The notes below the pieces were generated by a model. That model was given only the letters and a program-made list of their open reading frames with translations, did no database searches and was not told the origin of the DNA. 64,000 bases of DNA, taken from Mycobacterium sp. 852002-40037_SCH5390672. GTDB lineage: Bacteria > Actinomycetota > Actinomycetes > Mycobacteriales > Mycobacteriaceae. Shown here one piece after another: positions 53,712 through 64,000 of this stretch. A program made the translations under genes and the position numbers. Position 1 is the stretch's first letter, and each line of letters starts with the position of its first letter. The stretch spans positions 62,001 to 126,000 of the forward strand of contig NZ_LZTA01000038.1 in NCBI RefSeq assembly GCF_001665875.1. The letters are read 5' to 3'.

Positions 53712-54671
53712 ATGACACAGACGAAACCGGCCCGCCCACACGGCCTCAACCGTATCGATCCGGTGCTGCGGGACGCCGCCGTGGAGTTGGGCGCGTTCGA
53801 ATTCCGCGCCGAGACACTGCCCGCCGAGCGTGAACACGCCAACCTGCTGGCCGCGCTGCGCGCCGCGTCGGCCGATACCACTGGCGTCTCCATCGATTCA
53901 CGATCCATCGCCGGGCCGGACGGTCAGCAGCTCGGCCTGCGTTTGTATCGCGGCCGCACTGAATCCTGCGCGCCGGTGGTGGTCTACGCCCATGGCGGTG
54001 GCTTCGTCACCGGCAACCTGGAGACTGACCATGCCCACTGTGTGGAGTTGGCCCGCGACGGCGGCTGCCTGGTGGTGTCGGTCGACTACCGGCTGGCACC
54101 AGAGAATCCGTGTCCGGCGGCACTCGACGATGTCGAAGCGGCCTTCCGTTACGCCGTCGAGAACAGCGCAGAGCTGGACGCCGACGCCAACCGCATCGCG
54201 GTGATGGGCCGGGATGCCGGTGCGGCACTGGTGGCGGGCCTGACTCAGCGCATGTTCGACCAGGAAGGTCCAGCGATCCTGATGCAGATTCTGCACCAGC
54301 CGATGCTCGATTCCGACGCCACGCCCTCGCGTCGCGAATTCCAGCGCACCCCGGGCCTCAATGGTCCGGCCGTGAGCCGGGCATGGAACCACTATCTCGG
54401 CCACGCCGGCGCCAACGGCCAGCAGGTCCCCGCGCACCGAGCCAATCTGGAAGGCTTGCCGCCCACGTTCGTCAGCTGCTCGGAGATCGATCCCTGCCGC
54501 GACGAGGCCATCGACTACGCCAACCGGCTGTTGCACGCGTACGTCCACACCGAATTGCATGTGATCGCGGCGACCTTCAACGGGTTCGACTCGATGGTCC
54601 CCGATTGGGTTGTTTCCCAGGAGAATCGGGCGCTGCACGCACAGGCGGTGCGCCGCGTGTTCGCCATGTAG
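53712..54671 (+). CDS. HSL-type alpha/beta-hydrolase fold protein lacking catalytic Ser and His
   Basis: A 319-residue member of the hormone-sensitive-lipase family: oxyanion motif HGGGF (94-98), DYRLAPENPCPAALDD and the Asp region SEIDPCRDE are intact. The nucleophile elbow, normally GDSAG, reads GRDAG (166-170), with Asp168 instead of Ser, and the catalytic His region reads FNGF with Asn290. It therefore cannot be a normal serine esterase. The IdeR-like box suggests iron regulation. Possibly a binding or regulatory pseudo-enzyme, or an enzyme with changed chemistry. Confidence 0.88.
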   Translation: MTQTKPARPHGLNRIDPVLRDAAVELGAFEFRAETLPAEREHANLLAALRAASADTTGVSIDSRSIAGPDGQQLGLRLYRGRTESCAPVVVYAHGGGFVTGNLETDHAHCVELARDGGCLVVSVDYRLAPENPCPAALDDVEAAFRYAVENSAELDADANRIAVMGRDAGAALVAGLTQRMFDQEGPAILMQILHQPMLDSDATPSRREFQRTPGLNGPAVSRAWNHYLGHAGANGQQVPAHRANLEGLPPTFVSCSEIDPCRDEAIDYANRLLHAYVHTELHVIAATFNGFDSMVPDWVVSQENRALHAQAVRRVFAM

Positions 54672-54752
54672 CTGTGATCGCATCCCCGTGACCCCGGCCG
54701 TCGCGCCGAAATCCAAGGTCGACGCACTCGTCCCCGGTTTTACCGACTGAAC

Positions 54753-54771
54753 TCCGGTATCTCTTACCGTA
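54753..54771 (+). promoter_or_regulatory. Candidate TACnGTA-type operator, site 8
   Basis: TCCGGTATCTCTTACCGTA, 123 nt upstream of the acyl-CoA dehydrogenase pair. Arms are symmetric except three positions; the first triplet is TCC instead of TAC. Confidence 0.5.
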
Positions 54772-54894
54772 TTGCGCGTTGCTAACATCAGAATCGCCAG
54801 CCAACCGAGGACCGATCGGGCGGATGATCAAACACTCAAACCGTTTCCGTTGCAGCCGCAACGATCGAATGTCAAGAAGGATCCCCTCGGCACC

Positions 54895-56046
54895 ATGACC
54901 ACCCTCGATTCTCCCGAAAAGATCCTTTTCACCGCGACCACCCAAGCTTTCCTGGAGAAGGAAGCGCCACTGCGGCGGGTACGGGAGCTGCACGCCGCGG
55001 GTACGTCGTTCGAGCCCGCGTGGTGGCGGCGCGCCGCCGAGCTCGGCTGGACTGGTCTGCTCGTCCCGGAGGAGTTGGGCGGCGGAAGCGTTTCGGAGAA
55101 CGGCTTTGCCGACTTGGCGATGGTCGCCGAACAGCTCGGCAAGACGGTGGCGCCCGGACCGCTGTATCCGGTCAGCACCGTGCTGGCCGGGCTTGTCGAG
55201 TGCACAAACTCCGACGAGCACGCCGACGCCATCGAGGCGTTGATATCTGGTGAAACCGTGGCGTCGTGGGCGGTTTGTGAGCCGGGCCAACGGTGGGCAC
55301 CGCTGAATCCGTCGGTGACGGCCACCGAGACCGACTCCGGTTATCGCATCGACGGCATCAAGGACCGCGTCGAGGCGGGCGCCCAGAGTGCTGCGCTGTT
55401 GGTGGTGGCCCGGTGCGGCGCGAACGCTGCCGAGATTCGTCAATTTCTGGTCCCGGCGGACGCGGCGGGCGTCCGGATTGAACCCCAGCAGTCTGTCGAT
55501 CTGGTCAAGCAATACGCCCGCGTGCACTTCGACAAAGTCGTGGTGCCACGGTCAGCGGCCGTCGGCACCGCCGACGAGACGGCTGCGCTCATCGATCGAC
55601 AAAGCCAAATCGCCCAGGTGCTGCAATGCGCCGAGGTGGTCGGTGCCCTGCAGACGGTGTTCGACCTCACCGTGCAATGGGCGCTGGACCGACACACATT
55701 CGGCCGTCCACTGGCGTCCTACCAAGCCCTCAAACACAAGTTCGCCGACATGAAGCTCTGGCTGGAAGCCTGTCGTGCCACCACCTCAGCGGCGGTCGCA
55801 GACGTGGCCGCCCGCGCGCCGGAAGCGAACTTGTCAGCCAGCATCGCCAAGTCCTATGTGGGCGAGATGGCGGGTCAGATCGTTCAGGCGTGTGTGCAGA
55901 TGCACGGAGGCATCGGCGTCACCTGGGAACACGACCTGCACCTGTACCTTCGTCGGATCACACTGTACCGCAGCATGTTTGGAACTCCTGAGGAACACAA
56001 TCTGCGCGTGTACGAGTTCGAAAAGGCGGGACGTTCGGCGAAATGA
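54895..56046 (+). CDS. Acyl-CoA dehydrogenase, subunit 1 of a predicted heteromeric pair
   Basis: A 383-residue acyl-CoA dehydrogenase-fold protein: GLLVPEELGGGSVSENGFADLAMVAEQLGKTVAPGPLYP, a degenerate middle FAD loop, ALDRHTFGRPLASYQALKHK (Arg/Phe-Gly motif) and QMHGGIGVTWEHDLHLYLRR. The C-terminal EGTSEI is absent. ATG 54895 is used; a longer frame from 54772 would begin just beside operator site 8. Ten bases before its partner gene, like other FadE pairs that form alpha2beta2 enzymes. Confidence 0.87.
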   Translation: MTTLDSPEKILFTATTQAFLEKEAPLRRVRELHAAGTSFEPAWWRRAAELGWTGLLVPEELGGGSVSENGFADLAMVAEQLGKTVAPGPLYPVSTVLAGLVECTNSDEHADAIEALISGETVASWAVCEPGQRWAPLNPSVTATETDSGYRIDGIKDRVEAGAQSAALLVVARCGANAAEIRQFLVPADAAGVRIEPQQSVDLVKQYARVHFDKVVVPRSAAVGTADETAALIDRQSQIAQVLQCAEVVGALQTVFDLTVQWALDRHTFGRPLASYQALKHKFADMKLWLEACRATTSAAVADVAARAPEANLSASIAKSYVGEMAGQIVQACVQMHGGIGVTWEHDLHLYLRRITLYRSMFGTPEEHNLRVYEFEKAGRSAK

Positions 56047-56056
56047 TGGAGAGCAG

Positions 56057-59576
<3,520 letters not shown>

Positions 59577-60017
59577 ATGCTCACCTTGAACGGCTGGGTG
59601 GCATTCAACCTGCCCCGTACGGTGACGGCGCTGGGCGGGGCGCTGCTGACGGGTCTGGTTGCGGTGCACATCTACGTGCTGACCACCCGGCCGGACCTTC
59701 CCGGGTATTTCGCCGCCTACGTGCTTGTGCTGGCGGCCGGCTGTCTGGTCGCGGCAACCGCCATGGTGGTCGGCTTCAAACCGTCTGTGCCCCAAGCTGG
59801 TTGGTTCCTCGGCAGCTTGCTCTGCTCGGCCTTTCTCGGCGTGTATCTGGTCACTCGTTGGGTCAACCTGCCCGGGCTCGCCGCGGTGAGCGCCCGATGG
59901 GACTTCGCACCGGGAACATTGGGGATGGCGTTCGCGGCGGCATTCATCGCCGTGCACACGACGGTGTTATCGGGCATCAACGTGGCCTATCCGCAACGCC
60001 AGCAGTGGTACGACTGA
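59577..60017 (+). CDS. Small four-helix integral membrane protein
   Basis: A 146-residue protein with four hydrophobic segments, about residues 15-36, 45-66, 76-95 and 112-135 (TVTALGGALLTGLVAVHIYVLTT and so on), ending YPQRQQWYD. No family recognised. It lies 11 bases before the b561/molybdenum-cofactor gene and is probably a membrane partner or quinol-interacting subunit (inference). Confidence 0.75.
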   Translation: MLTLNGWVAFNLPRTVTALGGALLTGLVAVHIYVLTTRPDLPGYFAAYVLVLAAGCLVAATAMVVGFKPSVPQAGWFLGSLLCSAFLGVYLVTRWVNLPGLAAVSARWDFAPGTLGMAFAAAFIAVHTTVLSGINVAYPQRQQWYD

Positions 60018-60028
60018 CGGAGTTCGGC

Positions 60029-61519
60029 ATGACGACGTTGGATTATCCGGTGTGGCTGCGAATCGATCATTGGCTGAACGTGCTCTTCGTGACGCTGATC
60101 CTGCGCAGCGGTCTCGAGATTCTGGCCACGCATCCGAAGTTGTACTGGCACGACGACAGCAAGCCGGGCACCGAGTGGGCTCGCTTCACCCGAAAGGTCA
60201 TGCCTCGGGACAGGATTTACGACACCCTCGACGAGGAAGAGGACTACAGCCCGTGGATTTCGTTGCCCGGGCGCGCGCAGCTGGGTGTGGGACGTCACTG
60301 GCACTTCTTCGTGGTTATCGGCTGGATTCTGCTGGGCCTGTCGTACTACATCCTGCTGTTCGCAACCGGCCAATGGCACCGTTACTGGCCGGCGTCGTGG
60401 TCGATTTTCCCCGAAGCGTGGGACGACATCGTCACGTATCTGACGTTCAATCTTCCGCCGGTGCTGCCCGGTGAACCGTTGGACGCCATCCAGAAGCTGA
60501 CCTACGCCGGCGTCGTCTTTGTCCTCGCACCGTTCCAGATCCTGACCGGCGCCGCTCAGTCTCCGGCGATCGAGGCGCGGTTCCCGTGGTATGTGCAAAT
60601 GTGGGGCGGTCGGCAATGGGCGCGCAGCTTGCACTTCTTGGGACTGATCGCCTTCCTGGTCTTCATCGCGATTCACCTGTCGATGATTTTCTTCTGGGGC
60701 TGGGGCAGACTCACCGCGTCAATGATTTTCGGTGCCGTCCGTAACACGAACTGGGCCACCGCGATCTCGTTGCTGATCATTGCGGCGATCGTCGCCGTCC
60801 ATGTTGCGGCGACGATCTGGAGTCTGCGTAACCCACGGTCGGTGCAGCGCGTGCTGGGGGCCGTCGTCACCGCGGTTCGTCGACTGCTGCTGCGGCCGCT
60901 GAACTCTCGACAGAACTATCCGGCCCACAAGATCTCCAAGCAGCACCGCGTCAACGGAAAGCCGCCCACCAGTACCGAATACAAAGTGATGGCAGTACAC
61001 AATTTCGTGGACTGGCGAATGCGCGTCGGCGGCCTGGTGGAAAACCCGGTGACCCTGGACCTGAGTGCGCTCCGTGCGCTGGCCGAGTCGGAAACGCAAT
61101 GTGTGATGCACAACTGCGTCCAGGGCTGGACCAGCATCGGCGAATGGACCGGAGTTCATCTGCGTCAGCTCGTGGATCTGGTCCGGCCGCTGCCGCAGGC
61201 GCGCTACGTCTGCTTTTTGACCATGCAGGACAACAGCACCGACGAGCCGGCGTCGCACGGCGGAGGCCAGTTCTATGAAGTGCTCGACCTCGAGTTCGCC
61301 GACAAGCCGCAGACACTGCTGGCCTATGAAATGAACGGCAAGCCGTTGCCGATCCAACACGGTGCGCCTCTGCGCCTGCGGGTGGAAACCCAAGTGGGTT
61401 TCAAAATGGCCAAGTGGATCAACCAGATCGAATTCGTCGAGGACTACGCCGGTATCGGCATGGGCACCGGTGGTTGGCGTGAGGACCGCGTGTACTACGA
61501 CAAGGACGTGGAAATCTGA
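60029..61519 (+). CDS. Cytochrome b561-type membrane domain fused to a sulfite-oxidase-type molybdopterin domain
   Basis: A 496-residue protein. The first 290 residues contain several membrane helices with candidate heme His (RIDHWLNVLF, RHWHFFVVIGW, SLHFLGLIAF, AIHLSMIFFW), typical of b561/Ni-hydrogenase-type cytochromes. Residues about 330-490 form an oxidoreductase molybdopterin domain with Mo-ligand Cys363 in HNCVQGW. It likely reduces a substrate outside the membrane with quinol electrons, or the reverse. ATG 60029 follows GGAG. Middle gene of a three-gene module. Confidence 0.88.
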   Translation: MTTLDYPVWLRIDHWLNVLFVTLILRSGLEILATHPKLYWHDDSKPGTEWARFTRKVMPRDRIYDTLDEEEDYSPWISLPGRAQLGVGRHWHFFVVIGWILLGLSYYILLFATGQWHRYWPASWSIFPEAWDDIVTYLTFNLPPVLPGEPLDAIQKLTYAGVVFVLAPFQILTGAAQSPAIEARFPWYVQMWGGRQWARSLHFLGLIAFLVFIAIHLSMIFFWGWGRLTASMIFGAVRNTNWATAISLLIIAAIVAVHVAATIWSLRNPRSVQRVLGAVVTAVRRLLLRPLNSRQNYPAHKISKQHRVNGKPPTSTEYKVMAVHNFVDWRMRVGGLVENPVTLDLSALRALAESETQCVMHNCVQGWTSIGEWTGVHLRQLVDLVRPLPQARYVCFLTMQDNSTDEPASHGGGQFYEVLDLEFADKPQTLLAYEMNGKPLPIQHGAPLRLRVETQVGFKMAKWINQIEFVEDYAGIGMGTGGWREDRVYYDKDVEI

Positions 61520-61520
61520 G

Positions 61521-61844
61521 ATGACCGAAATGGCGACCGAGGGGATCGGGGTACGCCCCGAGCTGATCAAGTTGGATACAGTGGCCCACCATCGCGTACT
61601 CGAACAAGTCACGGCCAAGGGCGGACATTGTGAAGCCTGCGGCGCAACCGATTTCGCCGTCGGCGACGCCCTCTACCTCGGTTACCTGTTTTTGAACGAA
61701 GATGCCGACGCCTACATGGTCGCGCTGACCTGCCGCAATCCGGACTGCCCCAAGCCGCGAACCGCGCTCAGATTGCGCGACAGAGACTTTCTCACCTACG
61801 CAGGAGGCGCCTCAGACGCTTCCGGGCATGACGATCACCGCTAG
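61521..61844 (+). CDS. Zinc-ribbon-type small protein
   Basis: A 107-residue soluble protein with two Cys pairs, HCEACGATD and CRNPDCPKP, about 45 residues apart, which should bind one zinc or iron. The sequence between them is GDALYLGYLFLNED. It begins two bases after the molybdopterin gene stop and so probably belongs to that module. No family recognised. Its last 53 bases overlap the convergent gene at 61792. Confidence 0.75.
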   Translation: MTEMATEGIGVRPELIKLDTVAHHRVLEQVTAKGGHCEACGATDFAVGDALYLGYLFLNEDADAYMVALTCRNPDCPKPRTALRLRDRDFLTYAGGASDASGHDDHR

Positions 61845-62166
61845 CCTGGCCGTCCGTGGATCCCGGAAGCTGCGGCCGGGCCAGCTCGAACCGCTCTATC
61901 AGAGGCGATAACTCGCGCAGCTGATCACACAGCCATTCGAACCTGTGCTGACCATCGTCACCGAGTTGCCCCAGCGAACTGTAGTACCCCAGGCGGGGTA
62001 GTCGTCCCGCTAGCGCGGTACCCCACCTAATGCTCAGGTCATAGATCTCTTCGTCGTCCACGTCGTCACGGAGTCCGACTTGTTTGAGAGCTTCGATCTG
62101 CTCGGTGAGAAACGCGACGTCGTCATCGATATCGACAGGTTTCCCGTCGTGCGGTGCCACGCTCAT
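61792..62166 (-). CDS. Hypothetical acidic alpha-helical protein
   Basis: A 124-residue protein, acidic at the N-terminus (DIDDDVAFLTEQIEALKQVG, DDVDDEEIYDL), with a conserved-looking RWGTALAGRLPRLGYYSSLG and a basic tail (KRLRRLLRR). ATG 62166 follows GGAGGG. No signal peptide or membrane segment. Family not recognised. The convergent overlap with the zinc-ribbon gene (61792-61844) makes one of the two 3' ends uncertain, though both frames look real. Confidence 0.65.
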   Translation of the reverse strand: MSVAPHDGKPVDIDDDVAFLTEQIEALKQVGLRDDVDDEEIYDLSIRWGTALAGRLPRLGYYSSLGQLGDDGQHRFEWLCDQLRELSPLIERFELARPQLPGSTDGQASGDRHARKRLRRLLRR

Positions 62167-62459
62167 CTACCCTCCATCGTTTCCGGGCGCGGACACGTTC
62201 GAAGAACCGCGGCATCACGCGCCATGCGGGCGTATACCCCGTTCGTGCGGCGAAATGCGCGCATCATGACCTCGCCCAGACTTGCGGCGACGGGTGGCGG
62301 CCGTCCAGCGGCTATCCCGTTTACCGCGGGCTTCGGAGGGTACCTATCCGACATTGTGCTGCCGACCTGGTCCGGCTCGCAGTGACGTCGTCACGGTTGC
62401 GGGCCGGTTCCTTCCACGCCGCTGCGGCGCCGCGGTTCAGACGGGTGGGGATGGGGAGG

Positions 62460-62972
62460 ATGAGTGATCTACTAGCGCAGTTCTTCAACGGATGGCAGCC
62501 GGCGGCCTACGCGGCGCTCAAGGCACTGGCGTTATTCATCACCTCGGTAACGGCTTTCCGGCTCGTCCTGCGGCGAACCATCGCCGAGTTCACGCCTTTC
62601 GACTGGGTAACCGCGGTCGCGATCGGCGCGATCGTGGGGCGCACCGCCACAGCCGCCGACACCTCGTGGTTCACCGGCACCGCGGCCCTGCTCACCCTGA
62701 TCGCTGTCCACGACCTGGTCGCGCGGCTGCGCCTGGTCCCGTGGGTGCGCCGGCTTGTCGACCCTCCGGTGCGGGTGCTGATCAGCGACGGTGAAGTCGA
62801 CGAGGCAAACCTGAAGCGCTGCAGGTTGACTCGGGGCGACTTGGACGCGATTTTGCGCCAGCACGGCCACCGAGCGCCCGGCGACGTGCGCCTCGCTGTG
62901 TTCGAGACCAAAGGTGTGGTCTCGGTATTCTCCGATGCCGAACCGTCGGGCACCGGGCAGCGTTCAGGCTGA
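62460..62972 (+). CDS. DUF421 (YetF-like) membrane protein
   Basis: A 170-residue protein with three N-terminal membrane helices (AAYAALKALALFITSVTAFRLV; WVTAVAIGAIVGRTATA; TGTAALLTLIAVHDLVARL) and a cytoplasmic DUF421 domain: PVRVLISDGEVDEANLKRCRLTRGDLDAILRQHG. Function of the family is poorly known. ATG 62460 directly abuts GGGGAGG; the ATG at 62451 may be the real start. Its end overlaps the convergent amidohydrolase by nine bases. Confidence 0.82.
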   Translation: MSDLLAQFFNGWQPAAYAALKALALFITSVTAFRLVLRRTIAEFTPFDWVTAVAIGAIVGRTATAADTSWFTGTAALLTLIAVHDLVARLRLVPWVRRLVDPPVRVLISDGEVDEANLKRCRLTRGDLDAILRQHGHRAPGDVRLAVFETKGVVSVFSDAEPSGTGQRSG

Positions 62973-64000
62973 GACCGGCTTCTTGGCCGGCGCGGACACC
63001 TTCATGAGCTTCATCATGTTGCCGCCCATGATCTTTGCCTTGTCCTCGTCACCGAAGTCGGCAAGTTCGTCGACGAAGGTGATCGGGTCCTTCAGGCCCT
63101 CGGGGTGTGGCCAGTCGGATCCGAAGACCACCCGGTCGGTGCCGACCATGTTGACGATCTCGGCGAACCGGTCCTCCCAGAAGGGGCTGACGTAGACGCA
63201 CCGCTTGAAGGTCTCGATCGGGTCCTCGGCGAAAGCCTGCGGCATTTTCTTGTAGACGCCCTTGAGACCCCGGAACAGCGTCGGCACCCAGTCGGCGCCG
63301 TTCTCGATGGACAGGATCCGCAAGTCGGGGTTGCGGGTGAGCGCACCATGGCAGACCAACGCGCCGAACGCGTCTTCGATGGGGCGATGGCCCATGGCCA
63401 GGCTGCGGAAGGCCGTCGGTTTGAACGGCAGGAATTCGTCGCCGGGCTCCCAGATGTTGAGCAGCTCGGAGTAGCCGCTGTCCGAGGCGTGCATCGAGAC
63501 GGGGATCTCCGCGCGGACGCAGGCCTGCCAGAACGGGTCGAACTCTTCGAGGCCGAACGATCGGCTGCCGCGGTAGCCGGGCACCGGCGCGGGGCGGACC
63601 AGCACGGTGCGCGCGCCGCGCTCCAGGCACCACTCCAATTCCTCGAGTGCACGGTCGACGATCGGCAGGGTGATCACCGGAGTGGCGAAGATGCGGTCCT
63701 TGTAGTTGAACGACCACTGCTCGTACATCCACTCGTTGAGCGCGTGGATGACGTCATGGGTCATCTCGGGGTCGTCCTTCATGCGCTCTTCGACCAGGCT
63801 GGCCAGCGTCGGGAACATCAGCGCGAAGTCGATGCCGAGTTCGTCCATGACCTCCAGCCGCGCGCCCGGCTCCCGGAAGGCGGGGATGGCTTTCATTGAC
63901 TCGCCGAGGATTTCGCGGTAGCTCTTGCCCTGTGAGCCGTTGCGGAAGTAGTCCTCCTGGGCACCCGGGCGGGCCACCACCTCGAACGTCGGGTTGGGGA
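62964..64000 (-). CDS. Amidohydrolase family (PF04909-type) protein, N-terminus outside window
   Basis: At least 345 codons, open to the window edge; NPTFEVVARPG just before the first in-window Met aligns with NPTFDPIIVPG of the amidohydrolase at 30090, so roughly the first 75-90 residues, including the N-terminal metal motif, lie beyond 64000. TVLVRPAPVPG, MHASDSGY, SIENGADWV and FGSDWPHPEG are as in that paralogue. Probably a metal-dependent decarboxylase or hydrolase; isolated here from other catabolic genes. Confidence 0.88.
   Translation of the reverse strand, partial: PNPTFEVVARPGAQEDYFRNGSQGKSYREILGESMKAIPAFREPGARLEVMDELGIDFALMFPTLASLVEERMKDDPEMTHDVIHALNEWMYEQWSFNYKDRIFATPVITLPIVDRALEELEWCLERGARTVLVRPAPVPGYRGSRSFGLEEFDPFWQACVRAEIPVSMHASDSGYSELLNIWEPGDEFLPFKPTAFRSLAMGHRPIEDAFGALVCHGALTRNPDLRILSIENGADWVPTLFRGLKGVYKKMPQAFAEDPIETFKRCVYVSPFWEDRFAEIVNMVGTDRVVFGSDWPHPEGLKDPITFVDELADFGDEDKAKIMGGNMMKLMKVSAPAKKPVSA

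Overview
The window reads as chromosome of a slow-growing, non-tuberculous Mycobacterium: high G+C, GTG and TTG starts, ATGA-type gene overlaps, the mycobacterial iron exporter/importer pair irtA-irtB behind an IdeR-type box, three tandem 53-bp MIRU units, and mycofactocin- and F420-type oxidoreductases. The gene order follows, with large additions, the stretch I remember from M. tuberculosis as Rv1341 to Rv1364c. Syntenic anchors are rdgB, an Rv1342c-like membrane protein, lprD, irtA, irtB, fabG2, an Rv1352-like secreted protein, an Rv1353c-like TetR regulator and the Rv1364c-like multidomain sigma-factor regulator. Rv numbers are from memory and were not searched.

Layout. 1-2.9 kb: 5' end of a deazaflavin-dependent nitroreductase, rdgB, two small membrane/lipoprotein genes, tRNA-Leu(UAG), a small charged protein and a DCC-family protein. 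2.9-7.5 kb: IdeR box, irtA, irtB; the mbtL-M-N-K genes expected before irtA are absent. 7.6-16.4 kb: phosphotransferase, PPOX protein, mycofactocin-type SDR, acyl-CoA dehydrogenase, then fabG2-thiolase-CoA transferase-acyl-CoA dehydrogenase-GntR. 16.6-26.5 kb: Rv1352-like protein; a leftward operon of three enoyl-CoA hydratases and three AMP-forming ligases; a divergent hotdog protein plus hydratase; TetR. 26.7-36.0 kb: SDR, DapA-like aldolase, CsbD, then a rightward operon hydratase-amidohydrolase-FadD-amidohydrolase-acyl-CoA dehydrogenase pair. 36.0-44.3 kb, leftward: Ltp thiolase, MIRUs, CoA transferase and P450; then FadD, thioesterase, isochorismatase-like protein and Rieske oxygenase, bracketed by two chimeric gene scars. 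44.6-57.3 kb: alpha/beta hydrolase-NTF2-LLM oxidoreductase, carboxyltransferase, P450-SDR, ADH-P450, an HSL-like pseudo-hydrolase, and a second acyl-CoA dehydrogenase pair. 57.3-64 kb: Rv1364c-like regulator, a b561/molybdenum-cofactor module, small proteins, DUF421 and a partial amidohydrolase.

How it fits together. The middle 40 kb is a dense, modular CoA-thioester catabolic region: oxygenases (three P450s, one Rieske), alcohol and ketone oxidation (ADH, SDRs), CoA activation (five AMP ligases, two class III CoA transferases), beta-oxidation-like steps (six acyl-CoA dehydrogenases if the two 5' ones are included, five hydratases, two thiolases) and C-C cleaving or hydrolytic candidates (amidohydrolases, DapA-like aldolase). 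The substrate cannot be read from sequence; a branched, cyclic or steroid/terpenoid-like lipid is a guess.

The main new observation is a shared 19-bp imperfect palindrome, consensus about TACnGTAnnnnnTTACAGTA, placed 25-126 nt from start codons in eight promoter regions, including that of the TetR gene itself. It suggests one TetR-controlled regulon tying these operons together.
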